Assembly: GCA_002778195.1 (NCBI GenBank)
Contig: PCDI01000003.1
Span: 620,001 to 684,000, forward strand
Direction of reading: 5' to 3'
DNA: 64,000 bases
From: Raffaelea ambrosiae
Lineage: Eukaryota > Ascomycota > Sordariomycetes > Ophiostomatales > Ophiostomataceae
Each line of letters starts with the position of its first letter. The first letter of the stretch is position 1. The notes beneath the pieces were generated by a model. That model was not told where the DNA came from, did no database searches, and saw only the letters and a list, made by a program, of their open reading frames with translations. Below are positions 53,784 to 64,000 of this stretch, in pieces. The position numbers and the translations under genes are program-made.

Positions 53784-55858
53784 CTACCTCCGCAACGGCC
53801 GCGGCTCGCCGGCCAGGTAGTTGAATGCGCTGGACACCCCAAACAGCTCTTTGAGCAGCTGCTCGGCCTCGTCGCAGATGCTGTTGATGTCGTCCGCCGG
53901 CGGCTCTCCGTGGCCAAAGGGCTGGCTGTGGTCGGTCGGGCTGCCCGTCGGCCCAGAGAAAGTCTGTCCCGCGTCGGCGATGATCGGGCCGTGGTTCGGA
54001 CCATACCCTTCCGTGGTGCCCATGGCGAGACCCGTGACCAGCCCCGTGGCGCCGGCCGCTGCCAGCCGTTGCCGGAAGTACGACACCAGCCGCTTGAACA
54101 TGAAGCGGCCGCGCCAGGCGTACACCCAGGTGGGCATGAACGCCGTCATCAGCTCCTGGCACTGCAGGGCGATGTCGAGCTGCTCGGCGACGATGGACGT
54201 CGTGGAGGGCGAGGGGAGCGAGCGGGGGGTGGGGGTGGACAAGAGACCAACGTCGGGGTGCTGCTGCTGCTGTTGTGGTTGTTGTGGTTGTTGTTGTTGT
54301 GGTTGTTGTGATTGTTCCGGTCTCGCTCGGCGCCGCTGTTCTCCCTCGCTGGCCTGGCCGCCTTCGCAGCACAGGTTGAAGTAGCAGTGCAGCATGATGC
54401 GGCCGACGAGCAGGATCTTGCCCAGGGTGGTGTAGTTGAGGGCGAGCTGGCGGTCGGCAAACTGGGCGTGGGCGCTCTGGACGTACTTGCGGGTGATGTG
54501 GTGCAGGTCCAGGAGGTCGTCGCGGGCGCGGCTCGGCGCCGTGGCGCCGGCGTTGAACAGCGACGGGCAGTACAGCAGGATCAGGATGCTGTGGTAGTTG
54601 GTGTTGAGCCAGGTGATGGTGTTGTGGAAGTGGGTAGTAGTGGTGGTGGTGGTGGTATTTGTCGTCATCGTCGTCGTCGTGGAGGAAGAAGAAGAAGAAG
54701 CATGGGCGACCGAGGCGTGGTCGTCCTCGCGGCGCGCCAGCAGACAGCCCTGGGTGTACCAGTTGTCGGCGGCGGCGCGGAGCTCTTCGATCATGGCGCG
54801 GCGCTCGCGCATGCTCGGCAGGGCGGCTGTGCTGCTGCCGCTGGTGCCGCTGCTGGTGCCGCCACCAAAGCTGCAGCCGCCGGGCAGACAGGGGCGCAGA
54901 CCGCTCTCGTCCAGAGGCGGCGGGGAATACGACGTGGCGGCGGCGCCGGCGCCGGCGCCGCGGTGGACCATGGCCAGACAGCGGCCCTCGAGGTCGCGCA
55001 GCAGGATGGCCTGGCGGGCGATCTGCAGGGTGGTGTTGTGCTCGGCCTGCTGGGAGGCGGCAAACTCCTCGGTGGTGACGCCCGGCAGGGGCAGGTTGGC
55101 GTCGTAGTCCTGGACGGCCAGGGGCAGGCCGAAGATGCCGGCGATCATGCGGTCGATGGAGAAGATGCTCCAGAACAGGCGGTGGCGGAACTCGACCTCC
55201 AGCAGGGTCAGCTGGGGGCCCGGCACGTGGCGGCGGTTCAGGCCCAGCAGCACGGCCTCGCGGGCCAGCATGCCGGTCATGCGCCAGGGCGACCAGCCGT
55301 CCGGGTCGAAGAGCGAGAAGATGGTGACCAGCAGCAGGACCTCGACGGCGAGGACGGCGCGGTGGCTGCCGCCAGAGTGGCCACGGCCCCGGTGGCTGCC
55401 GAGGTAGCCGCCCTCCTCCTGGTGGCGGCTGGCCGTGGTGGTGCTCAGACACATCTGCACGATGGCGGCGTAGGGGGTGTGGACCTGCAGCATGGCGTGG
55501 TTGGAGACGTGGCCGAAGCGCCACAGGGCCTCCAGGCCGATGACCATGGCAAAGTACAGGCGGGCGGACTCGAGGGTGATGTCGTAGCCCTCGTCGAACA
55601 GGGCGAGGCCCAGCGGGCCCTCGGCGTCCTCGACGATCTTGGCCTCGTACAGGAAGGGGTAGGAGCGGTGCAGCGAGCGAAAGTACGAGCGCACGAGCCG
55701 CATGCGGTCGACGCCCATGGCGAAGCTGCGGATGGCCGGGAAGCGCGGGCGGGTGGCGGTGGCGGTGGTGGTGGTGTCGATCTGGGGGAGCGATGGAGGC
55801 TGGTTCGGTTGGCGGAACCAGTCGGCTGCTGGGAGCTGGGGTGGCGGTGGCAGAGGAA

Positions 55859-55890
<32 letters not shown>

Positions 55891-56708
55891 GGTTGCTGCG
55901 GCTGCTGGTGCGGCTGGGATGGAGGCGGCGGCAGCATGCCGGCCTGGGAGGGGTAAGGGACGGACAGGGACGGTGTCGGCACGAGGTCCGGCTCGCGCGT
56001 CAGAGGCGGTGCGTCCCGCATGGCACTGTCTGCGGAGCCCGGACCCGTATAGCCTCCGAAGCCTCCGGTGCCGCCGGCCTGGTCCGGCGTCGTCGAGATG
56101 CTCTGCGGCGTGTAGACGCTGCCGGAGCCGGCCTGTGTCTCTGTGCTCGGTGGCGATGGCTGCTGGTGGTGGTATTGTTGCTGGTGGTAGTGCTGCTGCT
56201 GCGGCTGCGGCTGCTGGCCACGGCTGGCGAGGACGGCGGCGTGCAGCGCCTGCAAGTCGGCGCCGGTTTCCAGCGACGTCACGGACGGACCTCCGCCGCT
56301 GGCGAGCGAGTCCACAAAGTCGGACAGCCACTGCACGCGGGCCCGCAGCGCCGCCGCCTGGGCCGACGGGCTCGCCGAGTTGGCCGGGAACGTGCAGGTG
56401 GCCCCGATGCGCCGGCAGGTCATGCAGCCCGTGGGCACGCGGTCGCAGCGCTTCTTGGACTGCCGGCAGCGCAGACACGAGAAGGCCGCGAGGGCGGGCG
56501 ACGACGCTGGTGCTGCTGCGACCGAAGCCTCCTCGCCGGACGACGGGCTGCCGGGCGGCGCCTTGGTGGGCGTGCCAGTGTGGGCCGCCTGCTGGCCGTG
56601 GCGGTGGCCACCACCATTGTCACCACCACCACCACCCCGGGACACCGGCCTCTCCACGCGGAAGCGGTGCCAGGCACCGCCGCCCGAGGGCGCTGCCGCT
56701 CGGTCCAT
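53784..56708 (-). CDS. Zn(II)2Cys6 transcription factor with fungal-specific TF domain
   Basis: Nuclear regulator of 974 residues, single exon. The binuclear zinc cluster lies unusually far in, at C78, C81, C88, C95, C98 and C105 (CLRCRQSKKRC...CMTCRRIGATC), after a Gly-rich N-terminus. A Gln/Pro/His-rich linker follows. The middle homology region (about residues 330-560) includes LVRSYFRSLHRSYPFLYE, the DPDGWSPWRMTGMLAREAV signature and FWSIFSIDRMIAG, typical of the fungal_trans domain in carbon-source and secondary-metabolism regulators. Further low-complexity runs (Thr, Gln, Asn) lie near the C-terminus. It sits between the tannase/amidohydrolase pair and the MFS/monooxygenase pair, so it is the natural candidate for a local regulator. 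That is inference from position. Confidence 0.93.
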
Positions 56709-56883
56709 GCAAGACTTTCCTGCCTTTCCTTCTGGTCCTTTCTCAGTCCCGGCTCGTTTCCGGGGGGGTGGGTGCCCCCTCCCCCTGTCCCCCTTCTAGA
56801 GTATCTGCCGTGCGACGTGTAGTGTAAGCAACGTGTGCAACGTGTGCAACGTGTGTGTGTGTGTGTTTGTGTCTGGTGGGAGG

Positions 56884-56962
56884 GGCGCCGAAAGGACCCT
56901 GAAGGGACCCCGAAGGGACGCTGGAAGGACACTGGAAGGACCCCGGAAGACCACTGGAAGGC
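56884..56962. repeat. Degenerate GGAAGGACnCT repeat upstream of regulator
   Basis: Six or seven imperfect 11-13 base units built on GAAGGGACCCC / GGAAGGACACT lie about 180 bases upstream of the regulator ATG. Confidence 0.7.
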
Positions 56963-58180
56963 GCTGAAGAACAGCCTCCAAAAATAGGGCGTGTTCGTTC
57001 TCCCAGGGAGTCAGTCGCTCTGCATGGACCACTGTCGGACTGCCACGGCCGACCGAAAACCTGTCAGACTCGAAAAACAAGCGCGCGCGCCCGCACAAAA
57101 GAGGGAGAGGGCCGGGTTTTCTGCTTCTTGTAAGAACCTTCGGAGTGGATCTCCGCAGGGGGTTTTTTCCCTCTCTGTTGGCGCAGAACACACCCCCCCC
57201 CCTACATAATGTATGACGCGGAGAAGGCAGCTAATGCAGACAATCTTGTCGCCATTGCTGCCCCCAATGGCGCCAAAAGGGGACTCTGTATTTCTTCTAC
57301 TAACTAGCGAGTTCTGCATGTACCAACGCAACGCTCTAACGCTCTACTAAAATGGCATCTGCCAACATTCGGGGCAGCCTTTCCCTGCATTATCTATAAC
57401 TAGTAACTACGAGTACATAATATTCCTTGTTGCATTCCAGCCGTGAACTCGCCCGAGATGGAGCCCTCGGACAGTAAGACAGTAAGATTCGACCAGGACA
57501 GCTACCACATGAAAAAGATGCACATACGATAGAGATCAACTAGTTGCCAGCTTTCTTCAATAACCTGGACTAGTCGCGCATGTTGGACCTCTCTTTAGCT
57601 GCCCTCTTGTGTGTGCTCGCTGGCACGAGCACGGGCTACACGCACAATACGGCGTTGCCAATGGGGGAGCTCGGTCGACAACCACCCCCCCCCTCCCGTT
57701 CCGTTTTGTCCTCGCACTCTCCAGCACCCGCCACTGGGTGGAGAACAAAAAAATGGGAATACTACATGGAGAAAAGCAAGTGCCGTGTAGTGGCAGAAGT
57801 TTCGAGTCTAGAACAACCAGTACACCAGTTCGTTAGCGAGTGCTATGACGGGTGAATTGGTAAGAGGATTGGTTTTTTTTCTCTTCTTTTTTTCCTTCGA
57901 CTGGTGAATTTCCAGCCTAGAGTATGTTCCTACGCGTGTGTCCCTATGTGACTATGTACTGCAGCCTCGCGGTGACGAGCGTGGCGGCTGCGGCAGCTCT
58001 TTGTATATCACGAAAACAACACAAAAACACGAGTCTGCCCTGTCTGCAATTTCTGCAACCAGTAGCAACAGTCGTCTGTATTCTTGGAAGAGATGCGTGC
58101 CTTTGACGTGCATCATACGCTAGCAGGCCTTGCTTTGTACGACAGAAGAATAAGAGTCGTCTATGCAACCCAAATGACTC

Positions 58181-58275
58181 GTGAAAGCAGTTCACCAGCG
58201 TGAAAGCAGTTCACCAGCGTGAAAGCAGTTCACCAGCGTGAAAGCAGTTCACCAGCGTGAAAGCAGTTCACCAGC
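58181..58275. repeat. Five perfect 19-bp tandem repeats with internal dyad
   Basis: Five identical head-to-tail 19-base units, GTGAAAGCAGTTCACCAGC, run without a mismatch. Each unit contains GTGAA and TTCAC, a 5-base inverted repeat around AGCAG, so each could form a small hairpin or bind a dimer. The array begins about 240 bases past the permease stop codon. Confidence 0.95.
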
Positions 58276-58517
58276 AGTATGACCAGGAACTCGGGCCTGG
58301 TGGGGTCTCCCGTATTTATGCAGGCAACAATGCAGAACTGCTGCCATGAAGTATGACTGCCAAGTGGCTGACACACCAGGCATAGCTAATCTGAATAAAA
58401 ATGGTATTCGCTCTCGTGTTTTTCCCCTCTGAGCCAGAAATTGACATTCTTTGTACACTGCGCTATGCCGCTTATGTGCGTGTCAGTGTGTGTATGTGTG
58501 TGCTTCCATCATCCACC

Positions 58518-60259
58518 CTACACTACTCGCGTCTCCTCGTTCTCTTCCCTCTCTTCGTACTTCCCAACCGGCCATCGCTTGTGCGCCACCGGCACCATCA
58601 GGATAAACACAATCTGCAGCGCCAGAAAGACGGCCGTCATCTTGTACCCGATGTGGAACCACGGCGCCTCGCCCGTGTTGAAAATCACCAGCGGCAGCCA
58701 CGCCACAAACACGTACGCCACCGTGTCCGCTAGCGCAATCACCACCGCCCGGTGCACGTAGTTGTAGCTTAGCACCTCGGTGATGTACGTCATGTAGATG
58801 CCCGCCGTGCCGGTCGTGAGGTACGTCAGCAAGAACCCGGCCATGATCGTGGGGACGTTGCCGTCGACGGGCCGCACCGACGTGGCCAGGATGATGGCCC
58901 CGATCAGCGACAGCGACGCCCCGAACACGATCACGGGCCAGCGCACCTGCAGCCCGTCGCTGGCCCAGGCGAACGCCAGCGTGCAGAACACCAGCAGGCC
59001 GAACCCGGCCGTGGGGATCTCGTTGACCTGCTCGACCGAGTAGCGGTGGGTGGCCTTGAGCCAGACGTTAAAGTACGAGTACACGCGCGTGGCCTGGATG
59101 TAGCACACAAACGAGAGCGTAAACAGGTACACCGGCCACTCGCGGAACAGGTTGGCGAGCGTGCGCCAGGTCACGCGCTGCCCGGGCTGGCGGCCCACGG
59201 CGGCCATGCGCGCGACCGCGCGCGCGCGCTCGTGCGGCTGGAGCCACCGGGCGCGGGTCGTGGTCGGGCTGTCGGGGATGGCAAAATAGCCGTACAGGGC
59301 AATGGGCACGCCGATGATGCCGTCGAACAAAAAGAGCCACTTCCACGCGGCCAGGCCGTGCCGCCCGTTCATGTGCGCGTACAGCCCGGCCTGCAGATAC
59401 CCGCTGAACATCTGCGCCACGCTCGACGACGCCTGGAAGATGCACGCCCGCTTGGCCAGCTCCGACGGCTGGTACCAGTTGCCCAGCAGCGTCATGATGC
59501 CCGGGTATGCCGAGGCCTCGAGCAGGCCGACGAAGAACCGGAGCACGTAGACCGTCGTCGTGTTCTTGGCGCCCGCCATGCCCATCACCAGCACGCTCCA
59601 GACCAGCTCCAGCGACGGCAGCCAGATGGACGGCCGCACGCGCGTCATGATCAGCTGCGACGGCGTCTGCCCGAGGATGTAGCCAATGGTCCAGAACGTC
59701 GTCATGTAGTTGAGGTCGTTGCCTTTCATGCTGAGGTCCTCTTTCATCCCGGAGACGTACGCATTGGAGACCTGCAAAAATGAGAAAACCGTTAGCTTTT
59801 TTTTTTGCCTTTTCTCCCTTTGACCGTTTTCTTTTGCCTTCGCGTCCGTCTTGTCCCCCCCTCCGGTCATTTCTCCCCTCTTCTAACTGTGTCTTCCTTT
59901 CGTCGTTTCTCTCTTCTTACTGTGTCTTCCTTTCATCGTTCCCTCTTCTGGGTGGCTCCCCCTTTCGCCCTTTCTCTCCCTCTCTCGTCCTTCGTGCTTA
60001 CACATGTTTGGGCCAGGTACTTCATAAAGTAGGCGACACAGACGTAACTCAGGATGAAAAAGTCGATCTTGGCAACAAGCGCGCGGTCCTCGGGCGTCTT
60101 GTCCAGCGAGTCCCAGACGATGCCTCGGATGCGGTGCTTGAGCGAGAGCCGGCCCGGCGCCATGTCTCCCTGACTAATCGTGTCTGCCCGAACCGACGAG
60201 TCGGTATCGCCCAGGATCCGGCGCTCGGAAAGATCAAACCTGGACTTGGTTGCGGCCAT
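58518..60259 (-). CDS. MFS permease of the anion:cation symporter (Dal5/allantoate) family
   Basis: Plasma-membrane proton symporter of organic anions, 503 residues with 12 predicted helices. Exons 60259-60002 and 59771-58518 join in phase 0 (GTAAGC donor, TTTGCAG acceptor). The N-terminus is hydrophilic and cytosolic. Family signatures are VSNAYVSGMKEDL, YMTTFWTIGYILGQTPSQLIMTR, FFVGLLEASAYPGIMTLLGNWY and FLFDGIIGVPIALYGYFAIPDSP. The usual YLDRxN motif at helix 1 reads YLAQTC here. Members carry allantoate, nicotinate, pantothenate, biotin or other carboxylates; the substrate cannot be told. Its leader contains a 13-base minisatellite. It diverges from the monooxygenase gene across a 1.7 kb shared upstream region. 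Confidence 0.92.
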
Positions 60260-61952
60260 GGTTGATGGGCTGCGCTGTCTGCGGGGCTGGGCAGCCTGTC
60301 GTGTTGTGCGGTCTGGAATGAGGCGTGCAGATGCCTGCAAGTGTCCGCAAGTGGCGTTCTGGCGTAGTTCTGGCAGGTGGCTCTGGCAGGTGGCTCTGGC
60401 AAGTGGCTCTGGCAGGTGGCTCTACCAAGTGGCTCTACCAGGTGGCTCTGGCAGTTGCGACTTGACAAAACAAGGGGAAACAACAAGGTTTTAAACCCTG
60501 CCAGCGCAAAGCAAGAAAACCAAGAGAAACAACAGACACAGCAGGAACAACAGACAACAGAAAGCAATAATGCACAGCACAAAGCAAGGAGGACCTCCTG
60601 CCAACGGTAAGGCTACGGCTTTGGCGTCTGGTAAAACTTGGTAAGACTGTCTGCCTAGCCTTCTTCGCGTCTAATATATAGAATATATGATCCCATTGCC
60701 CGGGGCGGGGCTTTAGTCATTGCCGTTGCAGGCGGTGTTATCCCAACCAAGCAAGGAGTATGGAGTGCATGGCCGCCTCGATGTTCACACAGAGACGCAC
60801 ATAAAAAGTGGTGTGGGACGGGAACGTCTCTTTCTCGCGGAAACCTGGTGAGTCGATGAAGGTGTGCTGATTGATGCGTTGCTCGGAAAGGGATGCAAAA
60901 AAAAGAGGGGATCAAAAAAAAAAAGAGGGTGTGCAAAAAAAGAGGGGCGAAAAAGCGGAGACAATCAAGTTGCAAGTGACAGAAAAGGCTTGGGAAGCAA
61001 ACATTTCAATGGCATGCTATGGAATGGTAGTTCGGGTGGTGTTGGTGCTCAATCTGGCTTAGCGCCACTTGTATGTCGTCATCGATTTGGCGATTCCAAT
61101 ACATAGTAGTTATGACCAACCAGAGCAGACGCCGACGAGCGCCCAAAGAGAACATGTCAGGGATGCTGACGAATGTCCAGGAGTGTCCCGGCGTGTCCAG
61201 AAACGCTCAGGAATGCGCCCGCCGGCACCTCACACCGACTGTGCATTGCCGTTTGTAGCTAGAGACGACAGGGGAAGCAACGAGACAGGACAGGCATGGC
61301 AACAAGAAAACAAAGTCAAAAATAAAATCCGCTTGACAGCTCCCGCACGCCGGAACGGGTGTCCGCTCTCCAACCATGGACAGCACGCATGCAGCTCCAG
61401 TGAGCTCCCATGTATATCGCCTCTCCCTCTCGCGGCTAGTTTCTCCTGGCGGAGTGGCGGTCCGCTCGGGCTTCGGGCATGGGAACAGCCTCGCGGAATG
61501 TCCGTCTTTGGGCCAGTGTAGAGGCTTGCTCCGACACCAGCGTCAACTAAGAGGCTAGAAATGGAGAAGAAAGAGTCTTGCAGTGGCCGAAAAAAGACGC
61601 CGCGGGAAACGGCCCCGACACACGACTTGTGGAGAGGAACGAAGCATCGCCGCCTTGAATGTCTTGGATTATGGATTATGGACGTCTTCCAAGGCAGTCG
61701 TTCGACGAGACAGCTCTGTCGGAGCCTATACATATACGCACACCCCAGACTGAAGAACCCTCTGAATTGAGGCCTTTGCCCTTCTCCCCGTCGCACACGA
61801 CAAATATTCCTCTGCCGACGACATTCCATTCTTTTCATGTTTCGTTCCGCCTTCACCAGCCACTGCTGACACCAGGCCCTGCCGGCATGGCGAGTGGACC
61901 GGCTGCACGGAGCGGCATAGCGCAATAATACCAGAAACAAGAACACAAAGAA
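60260..61952. other. Divergent promoter region, permease / monooxygenase
   Basis: No gene. It contains the 13-base array at 60368-60453, A-runs near 60896-60950, a TATATATAG-like element near 60672, and a degenerate TGTCCAGGA repeat at 61160-61210. Presumably the promoters of both flanking genes. Confidence 0.5.
60368..60453 (-). repeat. 13-bp minisatellite CTCTGGCAGGTGG in permease leader
   Basis: Six to seven units of 13 bases, differing at a GG/AC pair and one G/A site, start about 110 bases upstream of the permease ATG. Confidence 0.88.
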
Positions 61953-64000
61953 ATGAGCGGCATGGGCAGCCTAGAGGGCTCGAGTGAAGACAGGGAGCAG
62001 TTGCCACATCCAGGCCGCTTTGTGCCGGAGAACCAGCCTCTGGACCCCCATCCACCGGTCAAGGTATGCATGCTGTCGCCATCTGGATGGAGTCGTCTTG
62101 TTTGCTTGTTTTCTGTGGTTGTGTTTGTGCATTGGCAGACCAGCTCTTGTATTTGTTCTCCAGGATCAGAGCCAATCCCTTGACAAAACGCGGCTGATAC
62201 GTGACATAGGTCATCATTGTTGGGGCGGGCCTCAGCGGGATCATCACGGCCATCCTGCTCTCCCACAAGGTGCCCAACCTGTCCTACACCGTCTTCGACA
62301 AGCGAGACCGCGTCGGCGGGACATGGGCCGCCAATGTCTATCCCGGCGTCAGGTGTGACGTCCCGTCCCACTGCTACCGTAAGGGAGAAGAACCCCCCCT
62401 CCTACGAACCGGTCATTAACTTTTTTTTTTTCTTTCAAAAGAAACCACATTTGCTCCCAACCCAAACTGGTCCGAATACTACTCCTGCGGCGCCGAGATC
62501 TGCGCGTACTACGAACGGCTCGTCGACCAGTATGGGTTGCGGCCGCACATCCGGCTGCAGCACGAGGTGGTCCGGGCGGACTGGGACGCCGACCGGGGCC
62601 TCTGGGACATCCAAGTCCGGAGCCTGGAGACGGCTTCTTCCCACCAAAACAAAATCCTCCACGAAACCGCCCCCTTCTTCATCAACGCCCAGGGCCGCCT
62701 CAGCGTGCCCAAGATGCCCAACATCCCCGGCCTGCTCACCACCTTCCGCGGCCGCGTCGTCCACACCGGCGACTGGGACCCGGCCCTCGGCGACCTGGCC
62801 GGCCAGCGTGTCGCCATCATCGGCAACGGCGCCAGCGGCCAGCAGATCCTCCCCAACCTGTCCCCCAGCGTCGCCCACATCGACCACTACGTCCGCTCGC
62901 CCGTCTGGGTCACGCCGTCTTTCCAGAAAAGCCTGGCCGCGGCCGACGCCGCCCACCCGGGCGCGCATCAGTACACCGACGCCGAGAAAAACACGTTCGC
63001 CACCGACCCCCGGGCCTACCTCGCCTACCGCCAGAGCATCGAGGCCCACCTCCACACCAAGTTCCACCGCAACATCCTCGGCAGCCCCGAAAACGAAGAG
63101 CTCCGCCGGGCCTGCATGGCCACGATGCGCGCCCGCGTCGGCGGCAGCGACGCGTGGCTGGCCCGGCTGCTGCCGGACTTTGCCCCCGGGTGCAAGCGCC
63201 TGACGCCGGGGCCGGGATACCTCGAGGCGCTCGTGGACACGGCCCGCGTCGAATACATACAGGACCGCATCACGCACGCCACGGCCACGGGATTGGTGAC
63301 CCGCGACAACACCGAGAGGCCCGTGGATGTCGTCATTGCCGCCACCGGCTTTGCCAGCGGGTTTGTCCCGTACTTTCCGACCGTGGGCCGCAACGGCGTC
63401 GACCTGAGGGAGGCATGGTCCCCTGGCGGGGGGACTTCCGACCGGGCTTCCGATCGGGCCTCCGATCGTCCCTCCGGCGGCTACCCCGCGTCCTACTTTG
63501 GCGTCATGGCCGCCGACATGCCCAACTACTTCTTCGTCCTGCAGGCCCAGACCAACGGCGGCGGCGGATCCATCCCGCTGCAGGTCGAGCTCTCGGCGAC
63601 GTACATTGCCAAGGTGCTGCGCAAGATGCAGCTGCAGCAGTACCGGTCCATCACGCCGTCACGGGCGGCCGTGCAGGACTTCAACGACTACTGCCAGGGG
63701 TATTTCGCCGACAAGGTGATCAGTGATCGGTGCAGCTCGTGGCTGAAGACGGGCCCTCCAGATGCGGACGATGCGACGACGGCGGCGACGACAGCAACGA
63801 CAGCCAACCCCCATCAGGAGTCCCGGAACGTGGTGTGGTGGCCGGGGTCGGGTCACCACCGGATCCAGACGAGCCTGGACCCGCGATGGGAAGACTTTGA
63901 GTACGAGCGGCAGCCCGGCAGGGCAGCCCAGGCCAACCGGTATGCGTACTTTGGCAACGGGTGGACGACGCGGGAACAAAGGGGCGGCGTGGAGCAGCTG
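61953..64000 (+). CDS. Baeyer-Villiger-type flavin monooxygenase (3' end beyond window)
   Basis: FAD- and NADPH-dependent monooxygenase inserting oxygen next to ketones or oxidising heteroatoms. Exons 61953-62063, 62210-62378 and 62442 to beyond 64000 keep frame (donors GTATGC and GTAAGG). The first Rossmann motif is IIVGAGLSG (39-47), preceded by a short Pro-rich leader. VGGTWAANVYPGVRCDVPSHCY and WSEYYSC are family signatures. FRGRVVHTGDWD (195-206) fits the BVMO fingerprint, and IIGNGASGQQ is the NADPH Rossmann. VIAATGF is the C-terminal ATG motif. A Pro/Ser/Asp insert around residues 419-441 is an extra loop. The frame is open to the last base, so the protein is more than 600 residues and incomplete. 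The ATG at 61953 is followed closely by a second in-frame one. Confidence 0.92.

Larger units (their letters stand above)
56709..58517. other. Intergenic region with 19-bp minisatellite
   Basis: Regulator promoter and permease 3' side. It contains CAACGTGTG repeats (56828-56860) running into a GT tract, a degenerate CTGGAAGGAC-like array at 56884-56962, and the 19-base array at 58181-58275. No gene recognised. Confidence 0.5.

Noticed and set aside
54312..56822. 836-codon open frame on the plus strand opposite the Zn2Cys6 regulator
   Set aside because: Composition is typical of antisense to a GC-rich gene; the minus strand has the zinc cluster and the TF domain.
58181..58275. Possible CRISPR array
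   Set aside because: Units are directly adjacent without unique spacers, and the genome is eukaryotic; it is a minisatellite.

Overview
The window is nuclear DNA of a filamentous ascomycete, most likely a Sordariomycete. Genes are GC-rich and carry zero to four short GT-AG introns. Promoters are pyrimidine-rich, homopolymer and minisatellite runs are common between genes, and the families are typical of Pezizomycotina (Zn2Cys6 regulator, AA7 oxidase, tannase, Doa10 ligase, Dal5-type transporter). I cannot place it to genus; Ophiostomatales-like is only a guess. Exon joins were worked out by hand from splice consensus, reading phase and protein continuity.

Layout. 2.2-11.2 kb (+): a ferric/metallo-reductase, a five-exon cytochrome P450 and arginyl-tRNA synthetase, the last with an ATG-depleted in-frame leader that looks like a mitochondrial presequence. 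11.6-14.1 kb (-): a protein kinase whose catalytic loop holds a large Gly/Ser insert. 15.3-20.5 kb: two diverging paralogues of an uncharacterised fungal domain family, one a long single-exon gene and one broken up by introns or decay. 21.0-23.9 kb (-): a secreted subtilase. 26.9 kb (+): a mitochondrial BolA3-type protein. 28.6-31.6 kb (-): a conserved fungal single-pass membrane protein with a Ser/Thr/Glu-rich tail ending in EDEL.

31.6-37.6 kb is a gene-poor gap of about 6 kb. It holds a collapsed MFS drug-transporter relic with RIP-like stop codons and possibly a Zn2Cys6 remnant. 37.6-43.5 kb (+) is the RING-CH ubiquitin ligase of the Doa10/Ssm4 family.

44-64 kb is a run of accessory metabolic genes: an AA7 flavin oxidase, an amidohydrolase, a tannase/feruloyl-esterase, a Zn2Cys6 regulator, a Dal5-type MFS permease and a Baeyer-Villiger-type flavin monooxygenase cut by the window end. 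Together they could be a co-regulated catabolic cluster for ester- or amide-linked aromatic compounds. That is inference; no expression or comparative evidence is available here.

The best leads are this candidate cluster, the paralogue pair at 15-20 kb, the two-start ArgRS, and the RIP-scarred transporter relic. No rRNA, tRNA, CRISPR array or intact transposon was recognised.
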